A stretch of DNA of 20,236 nucleotides from Desulfuromonadaceae bacterium (lineage in GTDB: Bacteria; Desulfobacterota; Desulfuromonadia; Desulfuromonadales; Geopsychrobacteraceae), in assembly GCA_013138655.1 (NCBI GenBank), contig WTCI01000179.1, forward strand, positions 1 through 20,236. The letters run 5' to 3'. Made by a program: the position numbers and the translations under genes. Shown piece by piece: positions 13,686-20,236 of the stretch (positions are counted from its first letter, which is position 1; each line of letters starts with the position of its first letter). The notes under the pieces are model-generated. The model saw nothing but the letters and a program-made list of their open reading frames with translations. It was not told the DNA's origin and searched no databases.

Positions 13686-14418
13686 AGCGAATTTGACAGA
13701 AATCTTTTCTTCGCTTCAGGGAGAGGGGATTCTGGTTGGTTGTCGACAGATTTTTCTTCGTTTTGCCGAGTGCAATCTCAACTGTCGCTATTGCGATACC
13801 GATTTTTCCAAAACCGAATTCTGCCGGGTTGAACCTCTCTCTGGTGCCGGGCCGACAGAGTTGATCGCTAATCCGGTGGGACAGGATTCTCTGCTTAAAC
13901 TGGTTGACCACTGGTGCCGGGAAGCTCCCGGCGCCCATCATTCGATCAGCCTGACAGGGGGGGAACCTTTATTGCAGCAGCAGACCCTGATCGAATGGTT
14001 GCCGCAGTTGCGCAAATTGCTGCCGATCTATCTTGAAACCAACGGAACACTGCCTGAGCTATTGGAGCCCCTGTTGGCACATCTCGATTGGATTTCGATG
14101 GACATTAAGCTTCACTCGCAAACCGGGCTGACAACGGATTGGGATGTCCATCGGCGTTTTTTGCAATTGGCCGGCAAAAGAAATTGTTACGTGAAAATGG
14201 TTGTGGGTGTCACAACTCCCGACTCGGAACTGCGGATGGCCGCAGAACTGATAACCGAGGTTTCAAAAAACATTCCTTTGATTCTGCAACCTGTCACGGT
14301 CGGTCATAAAGTGTCAGTCAGTCCCCGGCGCTTGCTGGCAATGCAGCAGCGGGTCGCAACAATTCATGAAAACGTCAGGATAATTCCACAAACACATGTT
14401 TTTATGGGCCTTATCTAG
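13657..14418 (+). CDS. queE: 7-carboxy-7-deazaguanine synthase (radical SAM)
   Basis: A 253-residue radical-SAM enzyme that makes 7-carboxy-7-deazaguanine from the QueD product. The iron-sulfur cluster motif is CxxxCxxC (C39, C43, C46 in ECNLNCRYCDT). EIFSSLQGEG at 15-24 is the family's substrate-contact N-terminus, and LTGGEPLLQ is the SAM-binding GGE motif. The C-terminal region (LQPVTVG, RIIPQTHVFMG) is also typical. The ATG at 13657 lies 29 bases inside queD in another frame; a later TTG at 13693 would cut too close to the EIFSSLQGEG motif. queC and queF are not in the window and must be elsewhere if queuosine is made. Confidence 0.95.
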   Translation: MPVPVTPKAEANLTEIFSSLQGEGILVGCRQIFLRFAECNLNCRYCDTDFSKTEFCRVEPLSGAGPTELIANPVGQDSLLKLVDHWCREAPGAHHSISLTGGEPLLQQQTLIEWLPQLRKLLPIYLETNGTLPELLEPLLAHLDWISMDIKLHSQTGLTTDWDVHRRFLQLAGKRNCYVKMVVGVTTPDSELRMAAELITEVSKNIPLILQPVTVGHKVSVSPRRLLAMQQRVATIHENVRIIPQTHVFMGLI

Positions 14419-14459
14419 CATTAACAAGAAACGACTTTAACTGTTTCACGCAATCGTCA

Positions 14460-14663
14460 ATGCTGATATCCGATTTAGCTGGGGAGCGATTTTCAGCGGG
14501 ACGAAAAAAACCGAAGCGTTTTGATTTGAATGCCGGCTGGGTGGGCCTGAGGAGATCTGGAAAAAAGACGACAGAGAAAGGGGCTCAGTTGGAGAAGTTG
14601 TCCGAGTTGATGGGCAGGCTTGAGAGCTGGTACGATCTAAATCACGGCAAATTTTTTCAATAA
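14460..14663 (+). CDS. Hypothetical small basic protein (67 aa), doubtful
   Basis: The only open frame of any length between queE and coaD. It would encode a 67-residue, strongly basic protein (FSAGRKKPKRFDLNAGW) with a helical C-terminus (LEKLSELMGRLESWYDL). I do not recognise it. There is no ribosome site before the ATG at 14460, and its last 27 bases overlap the 3' end of the convergent coaD gene. Upstream the frame is open for only a few codons. It could be a real small gene, the tail of a decayed one, or chance. If it is not a gene, 14419-14636 holds nothing else I can identify. Confidence 0.3.
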   Translation: MLISDLAGERFSAGRKKPKRFDLNAGWVGLRRSGKKTTEKGAQLEKLSELMGRLESWYDLNHGKFFQ

Positions 14664-15125
14664 TTCTTCCTTGACCAGCGGCGGCACGAATTTACTGATA
14701 TCACCGTTCAGTCGGCCGACTTCTTTGACGATTGACGAGCTCAAATAGGCGCACTCAGGTGAAGTCATCATGAACAGAGTTTCAACCTGCTCGCAGACCA
14801 TATGATTCATCTGCGCCAGTTGGAATTCATATTCAAAATCGGGGGCAGCACGCAATCCGCGCAATATAACTCGCGCTTTTTTCCGGACGGCATAATCAAC
14901 CAGTAACCCGCTAAATGCATCAACCTGAATACGTGGATTGTCGTCAACCACACGGGAAATGATATCTAGCCGTTCCTGAACGGAAAAAAGGCTGTCTTTC
15001 TCCGAGTTGCAGGCAACCGCAATGATGACCTTTTCAAAGATTTCCAGTCCGCGCCGAACGATATCTATGTGCCCATTGGTAAAAGGGTCAAAGGATCCGG
15101 GATAGATGGCAATATGTCGATTCAT
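14637..15125 (-). CDS. coaD: Phosphopantetheine adenylyltransferase
   Basis: A 162-residue enzyme that transfers AMP to 4'-phosphopantetheine, the fourth step of coenzyme A synthesis. The nucleotidyltransferase signature is IAIYPGSFDPFTNGH near the N-terminus (with TxGH), and the second motif is LSSSIVKEV near residue 128. VILRGLRAAPDFEYE is also typical. Length is normal for the family. I start at the ATG at 15125, where GAGGG lies 5 bases upstream; a further-upstream ATG at 15146 falls inside rsmD. The rsmD stop and this start are separated by one base, so the two form a coupled pair, an arrangement common in bacteria. Confidence 0.96.
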   Translation of the reverse strand: MNRHIAIYPGSFDPFTNGHIDIVRRGLEIFEKVIIAVACNSEKDSLFSVQERLDIISRVVDDNPRIQVDAFSGLLVDYAVRKKARVILRGLRAAPDFEYEFQLAQMNHMVCEQVETLFMMTSPECAYLSSSIVKEVGRLNGDISKFVPPLVKEELLKKFAVI

Positions 15126-15126
15126 T

Positions 15127-15696
15127 TCATCCCTCAAATGAGTCATCCAAACAATAAAGATGGATCATCGTTGAACCATACTTGCGATTCTCGATCAATT
15201 GCAACCCGGCAATTTCAGCAATGGCTTCGTCCGCAGCCGATTCGACACAGATTATTCCATCTTCAGCCAGGAGTTGCAAGGATTCAATCTTTTCCAATGC
15301 TTGGACAATATATCCCTGTTTGTAGGGCGGGTCGAGGAGAACGAGATCAAAGGGGCCGGATGACAGCAAGCAGGGCAGGGCAGCAAGTGCATCAGAGCGG
15401 ATCAACCTGGCAACCGAGGTGAATTTGCAGCGCCGGATGTTTTCTTCAATCAGTTTGGCTGCAGTGTTACTGGAATCGACGAGAACAGCGGATTCGGCAC
15501 CACGGCTCAAGGCTTCAAGTGATTGGGCCCCCGTGCCGGCAAAAAGTTCGAGAACATTAATGCCGGAAAAAGTGCCGAGTCGATGGGTCAACATACTGAA
15601 CAGAGCTTCCCGAACCCGATCGGGAGTCGGGCGAATATCCTTGCCGGAAAAAGTTGCCAACTGACGTCCTCGTGCTGTGCCGCTGATAATTCTCAT
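15127..15696 (-). CDS. rsmD: 16S rRNA (guanine(966)-N(2))-methyltransferase
   Basis: A 189-residue SAM-dependent methyltransferase that modifies G966 of 16S rRNA. It begins MRIISGTARGRQL and continues with IRPTPDRVREALF (21-33), both typical of RsmD. The SAM-binding motif is VLELFAGTGAQSLEALSRGA (48-67) and the catalytic motif is DPPY (122-125). A GGGAG ribosome site lies 8 bases before the ATG. It is transcribed away from the dGTPase-family gene and directly precedes coaD, with one base between stop and start. Confidence 0.95.
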   Translation of the reverse strand: MRIISGTARGRQLATFSGKDIRPTPDRVREALFSMLTHRLGTFSGINVLELFAGTGAQSLEALSRGAESAVLVDSSNTAAKLIEENIRRCKFTSVARLIRSDALAALPCLLSSGPFDLVLLDPPYKQGYIVQALEKIESLQLLAEDGIICVESAADEAIAEIAGLQLIENRKYGSTMIHLYCLDDSFEG

Positions 15697-15785
15697 GCTA
15701 ATATGCTCCCGGTCCCGGTTAACCGCTTAACCAGCGTATTCTTTTTTGCGAGACCATCTGCTTTAGACAATGTGCCGAAATCGGT

Positions 15786-15798
15786 GTTGAAATTCAAC
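15786..15798. promoter_or_regulatory. GTTGAAATTCAAC palindrome in the rsmD / dGTPase intergenic region
   Basis: A perfect six-base inverted repeat around one central base (GTTGAA-A-TTCAAC), 38 bases before the dGTPase-family start codon and about 90 bases before rsmD. It could be an operator for either divergent gene. No convincing -35/-10 pair is visible beside it, and it may be chance in a short intergenic region. Confidence 0.25.
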
Positions 15799-15835
15799 CT
15801 GATTCCGTGAATAACTTCATTCCAAGGAGCCATCC

Positions 15836-16969
15836 ATGCGTTTCAACGGACTTGCCGGCTATGCCGCCCACAGCGAACAGAGTCGCGGGCGTGCCCATGC
15901 AGAACCCTATAAGGATAACCGGTTAGCCTACGAGCGTGACCGGGATCGCATTATCCATTGTGCGGCATTTCGCCGACTGGAATATAAAACCCAGGTCTTT
16001 GTTAATCATGAAGGGGACTATTACCGCACCAGGTTGACACATTCTCTCGAAGTCTCCCAGATTGCCCGGGGCATTGCCCGCAGTTTGCGTTTGAACGAAG
16101 ATCTGATTGAAGCCCTGGCACTCGCTCATGACCTTGGACATACTCCTTTCGGCCATACCGGTGAAGATGTCCTCAATCGGTTGATGAAAAGCCACGGTGG
16201 TTTTGAACACAATCGTCAGTCGTTACGTGTTGTCGAAACCCTTGAGCAACGCTACCCTAATTTTGATGGCTTGAATCTCAGTTGGGAAACCCGGGAAGGG
16301 ATCATCAAGCACTCGTCAGATTATGATTCTGCCGGCAGCGAAGCAATTCGCGATTATGAACCGGGATTGCGACCGACGCTGGAAGCGCAGATCATCGATC
16401 TGGCTGATGAAATTGCTTACAACAATCATGATATTGATGATGGGCTGAAAGCCGGCTATATCAAGCTGGAAGATCTTTCTCAAGTGGAAATATGGCAGCA
16501 GACCTGGCGAATGGTCGGTGAGAAGTTTCCGGTCCTTGATGAAAAACGTCAGGTGCTACAGACCATCAGCCATCTGATTGGCGAATTGATCCGCGATCTG
16601 GTTGTGACAACCACCCATAATCTGGAAAAACTCAATATTCAAACTTTGACAGATATTCACCGACAACCGCTAAATCTGGCCAGCCTCAGCTCTGAAATGC
16701 AGGGGATGAATCACCAACTGAAGAAATTTCTCTATAGCAAACTGTACAAACATTACAAAGTTGAAAGAATGCGCGTTAAGGCCGAGCGATTTCTGACGTT
16801 GCTGTTTGAAAACTACCGGGAAAATCCTTCTTTGCTGCCGGGAAAATATCAGCAGAGATTTGCCACTTATGGAACGGAAAGAGTGATTTGTGACTACATC
16901 GCCAGCATGACTGACCGTTATGCGCAGGATGAATACAAGCGCCTCTACGAACCCTTTGAAAGGGCATAA
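15836..16969 (+). CDS. dgt: dGTPase-like HD-domain triphosphohydrolase
   Basis: A 377-residue member of the deoxyguanosinetriphosphate triphosphohydrolase-like family, which removes triphosphate from dNTPs. The metal-binding HD residues are visible: H69 in RTRLTHSLEV, the H98-D99 pair with H102 and H107 in AHDLGHTPFGH, and D191 in DLADEIAYN. The N-terminal RDRDRIIHCAAFRRLEYKTQVF is also a family signature. The length fits the shorter dGTPase-like (Dgt type 2) group rather than the ~500-residue E. coli Dgt, so substrate preference may be broader than dGTP. AAGGAG lies 6 bases before the ATG. It is convergent with the next gene, leaving only 9 bases between stop codons and no separate terminator. 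Confidence 0.9.
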   Translation: MRFNGLAGYAAHSEQSRGRAHAEPYKDNRLAYERDRDRIIHCAAFRRLEYKTQVFVNHEGDYYRTRLTHSLEVSQIARGIARSLRLNEDLIEALALAHDLGHTPFGHTGEDVLNRLMKSHGGFEHNRQSLRVVETLEQRYPNFDGLNLSWETREGIIKHSSDYDSAGSEAIRDYEPGLRPTLEAQIIDLADEIAYNNHDIDDGLKAGYIKLEDLSQVEIWQQTWRMVGEKFPVLDEKRQVLQTISHLIGELIRDLVVTTTHNLEKLNIQTLTDIHRQPLNLASLSSEMQGMNHQLKKFLYSKLYKHYKVERMRVKAERFLTLLFENYRENPSLLPGKYQQRFATYGTERVICDYIASMTDRYAQDEYKRLYEPFERA

Positions 16970-16978
16970 GGTTGATGG

Positions 16979-17581
16979 TCATGTGGAATGGGAGGCAACC
17001 CAGTCGCGCATGGCTTGCAACTCCCCGAACGTCAGATTCGGACGCAATATTTCCAAGGCCCGTTGTCGGTACGCTTCTAGTGCGGGCTGTTGCCGGCAAA
17101 GAGACAGCATCTCCTGCACCGCCTGATCATTCTCAGCCAGGCTTTTCAAATTCTCCAGGCCCTGAAAAACCTGCAAAACTTTTCCACCCAGGAGGGCGCC
17201 GACACAAACAATACTTCCCGCAACCAGACCGGTCAGCAAACTTCCTGTCAGTGTCTCAGCTTTCCAACCATAAAGGATTCCCGCGACAGCCAGCATCGCA
17301 ACCAGGGAAATGCCGGCAACAGAGATGATATCGGCTGTTTGCAGGCGTTTTTTCAAACCACTGGCCAGCAGGATTGCGGTCGCCGTTGCCAGGCCGACAG
17401 CCAACAACAGGCCGTATCCAGAAAGCAAATCGAAATAGTAGATGCCCAGAAGAATCAGCCCGTGACTTGCATCCGACATAACAGACCATTTAATCTGTTG
17501 CTTTTTCAGCAGCAACAGGCGTGCTTTTTCCCGTGCAAGCTCCTGGCGGGACGGCGGCGGCTGGGAAAGGTCGAAGGTCAC
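16979..17581 (-). CDS. Predicted four-helix membrane protein of unknown function
   Basis: A 200-residue protein I do not recognise. A basic, helical N-terminus (RQELAREKARLLLLKKQQIKW) precedes four hydrophobic stretches at about 38-53, 56-76, 84-104 and 112-134. The last ~65 residues are soluble and helical (QVFQGLENLKSLAENDQAV), with a closing LTFGELQAMRDWV. The even number of helices and basic N-terminus suggest both ends are cytoplasmic. It starts 2 bases after the yhbY stop, so it is coupled to that gene and last in the azlC-azlD-yhbY operon. Nothing in the sequence indicates an enzyme or transporter motif. Confidence 0.75.
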   Translation of the reverse strand: MTFDLSQPPPSRQELAREKARLLLLKKQQIKWSVMSDASHGLILLGIYYFDLLSGYGLLLAVGLATATAILLASGLKKRLQTADIISVAGISLVAMLAVAGILYGWKAETLTGSLLTGLVAGSIVCVGALLGGKVLQVFQGLENLKSLAENDQAVQEMLSLCRQQPALEAYRQRALEILRPNLTFGELQAMRDWVASHST

Positions 17582-17583
17582 AA

Positions 17584-17880
17584 TTAGGATTTCGGCAGGG
17601 CGATTTTCTGCTCTGTGCTCTGTCGAAAAAGCAAAATGCTTTTCCCGAGGATTTGTGCAACGGCAGCTCCCGTAGCGGTCGATAACTTCTCGGCAACCAC
17701 TTTACGGTCACTCAGACAACCTTCCTGCAATTTGACCTTGATTAATTCATGAATTTCCAGGGCTTCATCCATAGCCGTAATCACGGCATCGTTGACCTCT
17801 TCCTTGCCGATCATCACGATCGGCTTGAGATGATGACCGAGGCCGCGTAAATAGCGGGCCTGTTTTCCCGTCAGTTGCAT
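17584..17880 (-). CDS. yhbY: YhbY-family CRM-domain RNA-binding protein
   Basis: A 98-residue single CRM-domain protein associated with ribosome assembly (pre-50S in E. coli). MQLTGKQARYLRGLGHHLKPIVMIGKEEV is the typical start, and VITAMDEALEIHELIKVKL is the family's most conserved stretch. AGGAGA lies 6 bases before the ATG at 17880, so a longer frame beginning at 17934 and overlapping azlD is rejected. The C-terminus ends IALPKS, close to the family's usual end. It lies 13 bases after azlD and 2 bases before the unknown membrane protein. Confidence 0.94.
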   Translation of the reverse strand: MQLTGKQARYLRGLGHHLKPIVMIGKEEVNDAVITAMDEALEIHELIKVKLQEGCLSDRKVVAEKLSTATGAAVAQILGKSILLFRQSTEQKIALPKS

Positions 17881-17893
17881 TATTTCTCCTGAT

Positions 17894-18217
17894 TCAGATG
17901 AACATCCCGGCCAGCCAGTACAACAGCATACCAATCAGCACGGTGCCGCCGAGACTACGGGTTTTTAGCGCAAAGATCAATGTTGGAATTGCCACCAGGA
18001 ATTCAGGTTTGCCAAGTTGCAGGCTGCGAGTTGCAGAATCGCTGAACAGTGATGGAGCAAGTAAAGCGCTGAGGATGGCTACCGGGATCAAGTCCAACCA
18101 ATCGACCAGCCATCGGGGTAACTGTTTGTGGGCCAGATAGAGCAGGGGGAGGGCCCGCGGCACGTAGGTCACCAACCCCATGCCGGAAAACAGGAAGAAA
18201 TAGTCAATAAAGGTCAT
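17894..18217 (-). CDS. azlD: AzlD-family branched-chain amino acid exporter small subunit
   Basis: A 107-residue protein with three to four transmembrane helices. TYVPRALPLLYLAHKQLPRWLVDWLDLIPVAILSALLAP is the conserved core of AzlD (BrnE-like) proteins. With AzlC it forms a two-part exporter of leucine, isoleucine and valine, or in some species methionine or azaleucine. Its start overlaps the azlC stop by 4 bases, so the two are translated together. No separate promoter is visible. Confidence 0.93.
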   Translation of the reverse strand: MTFIDYFFLFSGMGLVTYVPRALPLLYLAHKQLPRWLVDWLDLIPVAILSALLAPSLFSDSATRSLQLGKPEFLVAIPTLIFALKTRSLGGTVLIGMLLYWLAGMFI

Positions 18218-18891
18218 TTTCTCACCCGCTGGCGTCGCTTCAGGAAATAGCCGCAGGTTGCAGCACTCATTGACGCCCCGACGATATACGAGTCCCCGGG
18301 AATCAGCTGGTACCAGGCCACCGAGATCGCTGCTGCAAGCAAACCGGTGACAATGTAAATACGGCCCTGCAATTGAAACACCAGCAGGCAGATGAACATC
18401 CCGGTCAGGGCATAATCGATCCCGAATGCTCCCTGGGGGACGAATTGGCCGACCAGCGTCCCGGTCACCGTCGCCAGAATCCAGACTGCGTTAGCCAGAT
18501 GATTGACAACCAGGGCCCGCCAATGATCCCAGTTGCCGTCACGAAAACGTGTTATGTTGACGGCAAAACTCTCGTCGGTGATTCCATAGGAATAGAGCGC
18601 GAGAAACTTTCGACTGACCCCGGACAGGTAAACAGCCAAGGCCGAACTCATCAAGGTGTGGCGCAGATTGACAAAGAAGGTGGTGAGAATGATGGCAGGG
18701 ATAGCCGCCCCGGCGACCAGCATCGCCACACAGATAAACTGGGCGCTACCGGCAAAGACCAGCGTTGACATCATGGCGACCGCCCACCAGGGCAGCCCGG
18801 CTTTTTGGGCCAGCACTCCAAGGGCCAGGCCAATCGGAAAATAGCCGAGACAGATTGGCCAGGCCGCAGCAGCTCCTTCTTTTATGCGCAT
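18214..18891 (-). CDS. azlC: AzlC-family branched-chain amino acid exporter large subunit
   Basis: A 225-residue membrane protein of the AzlC/BrnF family. Typical segments are WPICLGYFPIGLALGVLAQKAGL at the N-terminus, VFAGSAQFICVAMLVAGA and FFVNLRHTLMSSAL, with seven or so hydrophobic helices over the full length. It works with AzlD to export branched-chain amino acids across the inner membrane. The start at 18891 matches the family's N-terminus, but no clear ribosome site precedes it. A terminator-like hairpin (18914-18949) sits in the leader 23 bases upstream and could be an attenuator or a terminator of the preceding gene. Confidence 0.93.
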   Translation of the reverse strand: MRIKEGAAAAWPICLGYFPIGLALGVLAQKAGLPWWAVAMMSTLVFAGSAQFICVAMLVAGAAIPAIILTTFFVNLRHTLMSSALAVYLSGVSRKFLALYSYGITDESFAVNITRFRDGNWDHWRALVVNHLANAVWILATVTGTLVGQFVPQGAFGIDYALTGMFICLLVFQLQGRIYIVTGLLAAAISVAWYQLIPGDSYIVGASMSAATCGYFLKRRQRVRK

Positions 18892-18913
18892 ATTATTACG
18901 ATCAAAAAGAGGA

Positions 18914-18949
18914 AATGCAGGCTTTTCTCATAAAAAGAAAGCCCGCATT
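18914..18949 (-). terminator. Hairpin in the azlC leader: attenuator or second terminator
   Basis: On the minus strand AATGC and GGCTTT pair with AAAGCC and GCATT around one mismatch, with two further inner pairs, giving about 11 to 13 pairs. The stem is followed by TTTCCTCTTTTTG, a broken T-run, so termination would act only in the azlC direction. It lies 23 bases upstream of the azlC start and 50 bases after the rhodanese terminator. Confidence 0.55.
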
Positions 18950-18993
18950 CAAGGATAAGTGATATCTGAATCCGTGGTGACATGGGGGGTAAT

Positions 18994-19023
18994 GAAAAGC
19001 TGGCAGGGGGTGCTCTGCCAGCT
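18994..19023 (-). terminator. Intrinsic terminator after the rhodanese gene
   Basis: On the minus strand AGCTGGCAG and CTGCCAGCT (9 perfect pairs, plus-strand 19015-19023 and 18998-19006) enclose an 8-base loop and are followed by a short T-run (AGCTTTTC). It lies 18 bases past the rhodanese stop codon. Confidence 0.8.
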
Positions 19024-19041
19024 CCATAAAACAGGTCGGGT

Positions 19042-19758
19042 TTATTTGACGGGCAGACCGGATTTAAGCCATTTCTGCATTCCACCATCCAGCAGGGCGA
19101 GATCGCTCAACCCTTTCATTGAAAAATAGCGATAAGCAACACCAGCACGTTTACCGTTCAGGTCAACAATAACAAGCTTCTTGTCTTTCGGCAAACTATC
19201 AACGATACCAGTGAGCTGGCTCAGGTTGGCATTGACCTTTTCAGCATCAATAGAATTTTTGGCCAGTTCGTATGCCGGGCGTATATCGACAATAACAAGA
19301 TCGGCACCACCGTCAATCATCTCTTTGAGTTTTTTTGCACTGATTTTGTTGATCTTAATTTTGGGCAATTTTTCAATAGTTGTTGTCGGATACCCTGCCT
19401 TTAACCAGGCCGGCAGCCCATCACGATAAGCGTAGACTTTGCTATAACCCATTTCATCAGCCAAACTGGCTGAAGTAACAGTAGCCGTTCATTTTCGTCC
19501 AAGGCAATAAAATGCAAGAGGTGTACTCTTGTCCGCAGGCAATTTCGTTTCGAATTCAGGATTAGAAATGTTAACGGAACCTGTAATGTGAAGATTGTTA
19601 TACTCAATGAGACTCAGTGGATTGATGACAAGAATATCACCACTATCCATTTTAGCTTTGAGATCTGCGGTTGAGATCTCAGACCATTTTGCAAAAGCGG
19701 TACTTGATACCGCCAAGACTAGAACACTGACACATAGAAAAATCCAACACCGTTTCAT
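19042..19758 (-). CDS. Secreted tandem rhodanese with in-frame UGA, candidate selenoprotein
   Basis: Reading the TGA at 19489-19491 as selenocysteine gives one 238-residue protein. A signal peptide (MKRCWIFLCVSVLVLAVSS, cut near AFA-KW) sends it to the periplasm. The first rhodanese domain (about 26-120) holds the active loop FYCLGRKU at 83-90. Cys85 is the expected sulfur-carrying Cys, and the UGA (residue 90) falls where related periplasmic rhodaneses have the second Cys of a CxxxKC loop. The sequence after the UGA continues the fold without a gap (SLADEMGYSKVYAYRDGLPAWLKAGYP). The second domain (about 135-238) has Asp-Leu-Asn-Gly-Lys-Arg at its loop, with no Cys, and is probably not catalytic. 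A stem-loop begins 15 bases after the UGA. AGGG precedes the ATG by 6 bases. Alternatives are a recent nonsense mutation or a sequencing error. The protein would handle sulfane sulfur or redox chemistry; the substrate is unknown. Confidence 0.8.
19455..19491 (-). promoter_or_regulatory. Candidate bacterial SECIS element with its UGA
   Basis: Downstream of the UGA (19489-19491, minus strand) a perfect six-pair stem, TCAGCC (19468-19473) with GGCTGA (19457-19462), carries the loop AGTTT. One more C-G pair can form beyond a T-T mismatch. The loop begins 22 bases after the UGA and has G then U at its second and third positions, as in the GGUCU loop of E. coli fdhF. The bulged U of fdhF is not clearly matched. 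Distance, loop size and loop G fit known bacterial SECIS rules; SelB binding is inferred. Confidence 0.6.
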
Positions 19759-19794
19759 TTTTTGCCCTTTCTTTTGATTGATTTCATTTTGCGA

Positions 19795-20236
19795 TCATGC
19801 ACCCCACTCCAGCAACGCTGAAGCTTCACCTGTTGACTTACTGTTTTCATCGGTATTCATAGTTAGACTCTGCTCATCACGTAATTTGAACTGAGACAGC
19901 AACTCTCGCAGCTTTTCAGCCTGACCGGAAAGCTGTTCAGAGGCAGCCGCACTTTCTTCTGCATCGGCTGTATTCGCCTGTGTTGTACGGTCAATTTGCT
20001 CAACACCGACGTTGATCTGTGAAAGTCCCTGCGCCTGTTCATTACTTGACCTTGCAATATCCGAAACCAGACCAGAAACCTCCGAAATCGAATCTACAAT
20101 GCTGGATAGCGCCTGATCTGTCCGATCAGCTATATCGCTTCCTTTTTTCACCCTATCGACAGACCCCTGAATGAGATCAGCCGTTTCACTTGCAGCCTTG
20201 GCACTGCGGGCAGCAAGGTTTCGCACCTCTTCTGCA
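19795..20236 (-). CDS. Methyl-accepting chemotaxis protein, C-terminal part
   Basis: The last ~146 residues of a chemoreceptor whose start lies beyond the right edge. It opens with AEEVRNLAARSAKAASETADLI, which lies just after the signalling tip in the family. Long heptad-patterned helices follow, with methylation-helix motifs (SSNEQAQGLSQINVGVEQID and ESAAASEQLSGQAEKLRELL). The C-terminal tail (ALLEWGA) has no CheR-binding pentapeptide. It differs from the GAF receptor at 2717-4741, in keeping with the normal AEEVRNLA here against AEEIRGLS there. The rhodanese gene starts 36 bases downstream in the same direction, so the two may be cotranscribed. Confidence 0.93.
   Translation of the reverse strand, partial: AEEVRNLAARSAKAASETADLIQGSVDRVKKGSDIADRTDQALSSIVDSISEVSGLVSDIARSSNEQAQGLSQINVGVEQIDRTTQANTADAEESAAASEQLSGQAEKLRELLSQFKLRDEQSLTMNTDENSKSTGEASALLEWGA

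Noticed and set aside
19489..19758. Rhodanese as two separate genes or a pseudogene
   Set aside because: The second piece has no signal peptide or ribosome site and starts in mid-domain. The frame continues cleanly through one TGA placed at a Cys position, so a single UGA-read gene explains it better.

Overview
The window reads as a chromosomal segment of a Gram-negative, probably anaerobic deltaproteobacterium, most likely of the Desulfuromonadales / Geobacter type. This is an inference from three things: the N-terminus of a malic enzyme at the left edge, a periplasmic tandem rhodanese with an in-frame UGA at the active site, and the dense signalling genes mixed with housekeeping genes. No 16S rRNA or other decisive marker is present.

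Layout, left to right. (1) 1-550: the 5' end of a malic enzyme gene on the minus strand, then an AT-rich divergent intergenic region with a candidate promoter facing each way. (2) 550-4741, plus strand: exbB-exbD proton-channel pair, a 6-phosphofructokinase and a membrane-anchored GAF chemoreceptor, ending in a clear intrinsic terminator. (3) 4800-4946: a short structured remnant resembling the 3' end (domains V-VI) of a group II intron, directly behind that terminator. (4) 5014-7580: a TPR-like protein, a 59-residue membrane protein overlapping it by ATGA, and a PLP aminotransferase with its terminator. (5) 7592-9041: a tRNA nucleotidyltransferase-family gene whose stop codon lies in the -35 box of a strong promoter for tRNA-Gly(CCC), followed by a strong terminator. 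(6) 9196-12960: an 1118-residue hybrid sensor kinase (REC-REC-PAS-HisKA-HATPase-REC-REC-HPt) followed by a single-domain response regulator. (7) 13099-14418: yacG, queD, queE. (8) 14637-15696, minus strand: rsmD-coaD. (9) 15836-16969: dGTPase-family HD hydrolase. (10) 16979-18891, minus strand: azlC-azlD-yhbY and an unrecognised four-helix membrane protein, in one compact operon. (11) 19042-20236, minus strand: a candidate selenocysteine-containing periplasmic tandem rhodanese downstream of the C-terminal part of a second chemoreceptor.

The most notable item is the rhodanese. Two adjacent reading frames, which automated calling would split or call a pseudogene, join through one UGA into a 238-residue secreted protein. 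The UGA falls at the second Cys position of the CxxxKC active-site loop, and a stem-loop with an AGUUU loop begins within the expected distance downstream. Other items of interest are the intron-like remnant, a chemoreceptor with unusual residues at its trimer-contact tip, a hybrid kinase whose first receiver lacks the acidic metal pocket, and a terminator-like hairpin in the azlC leader.
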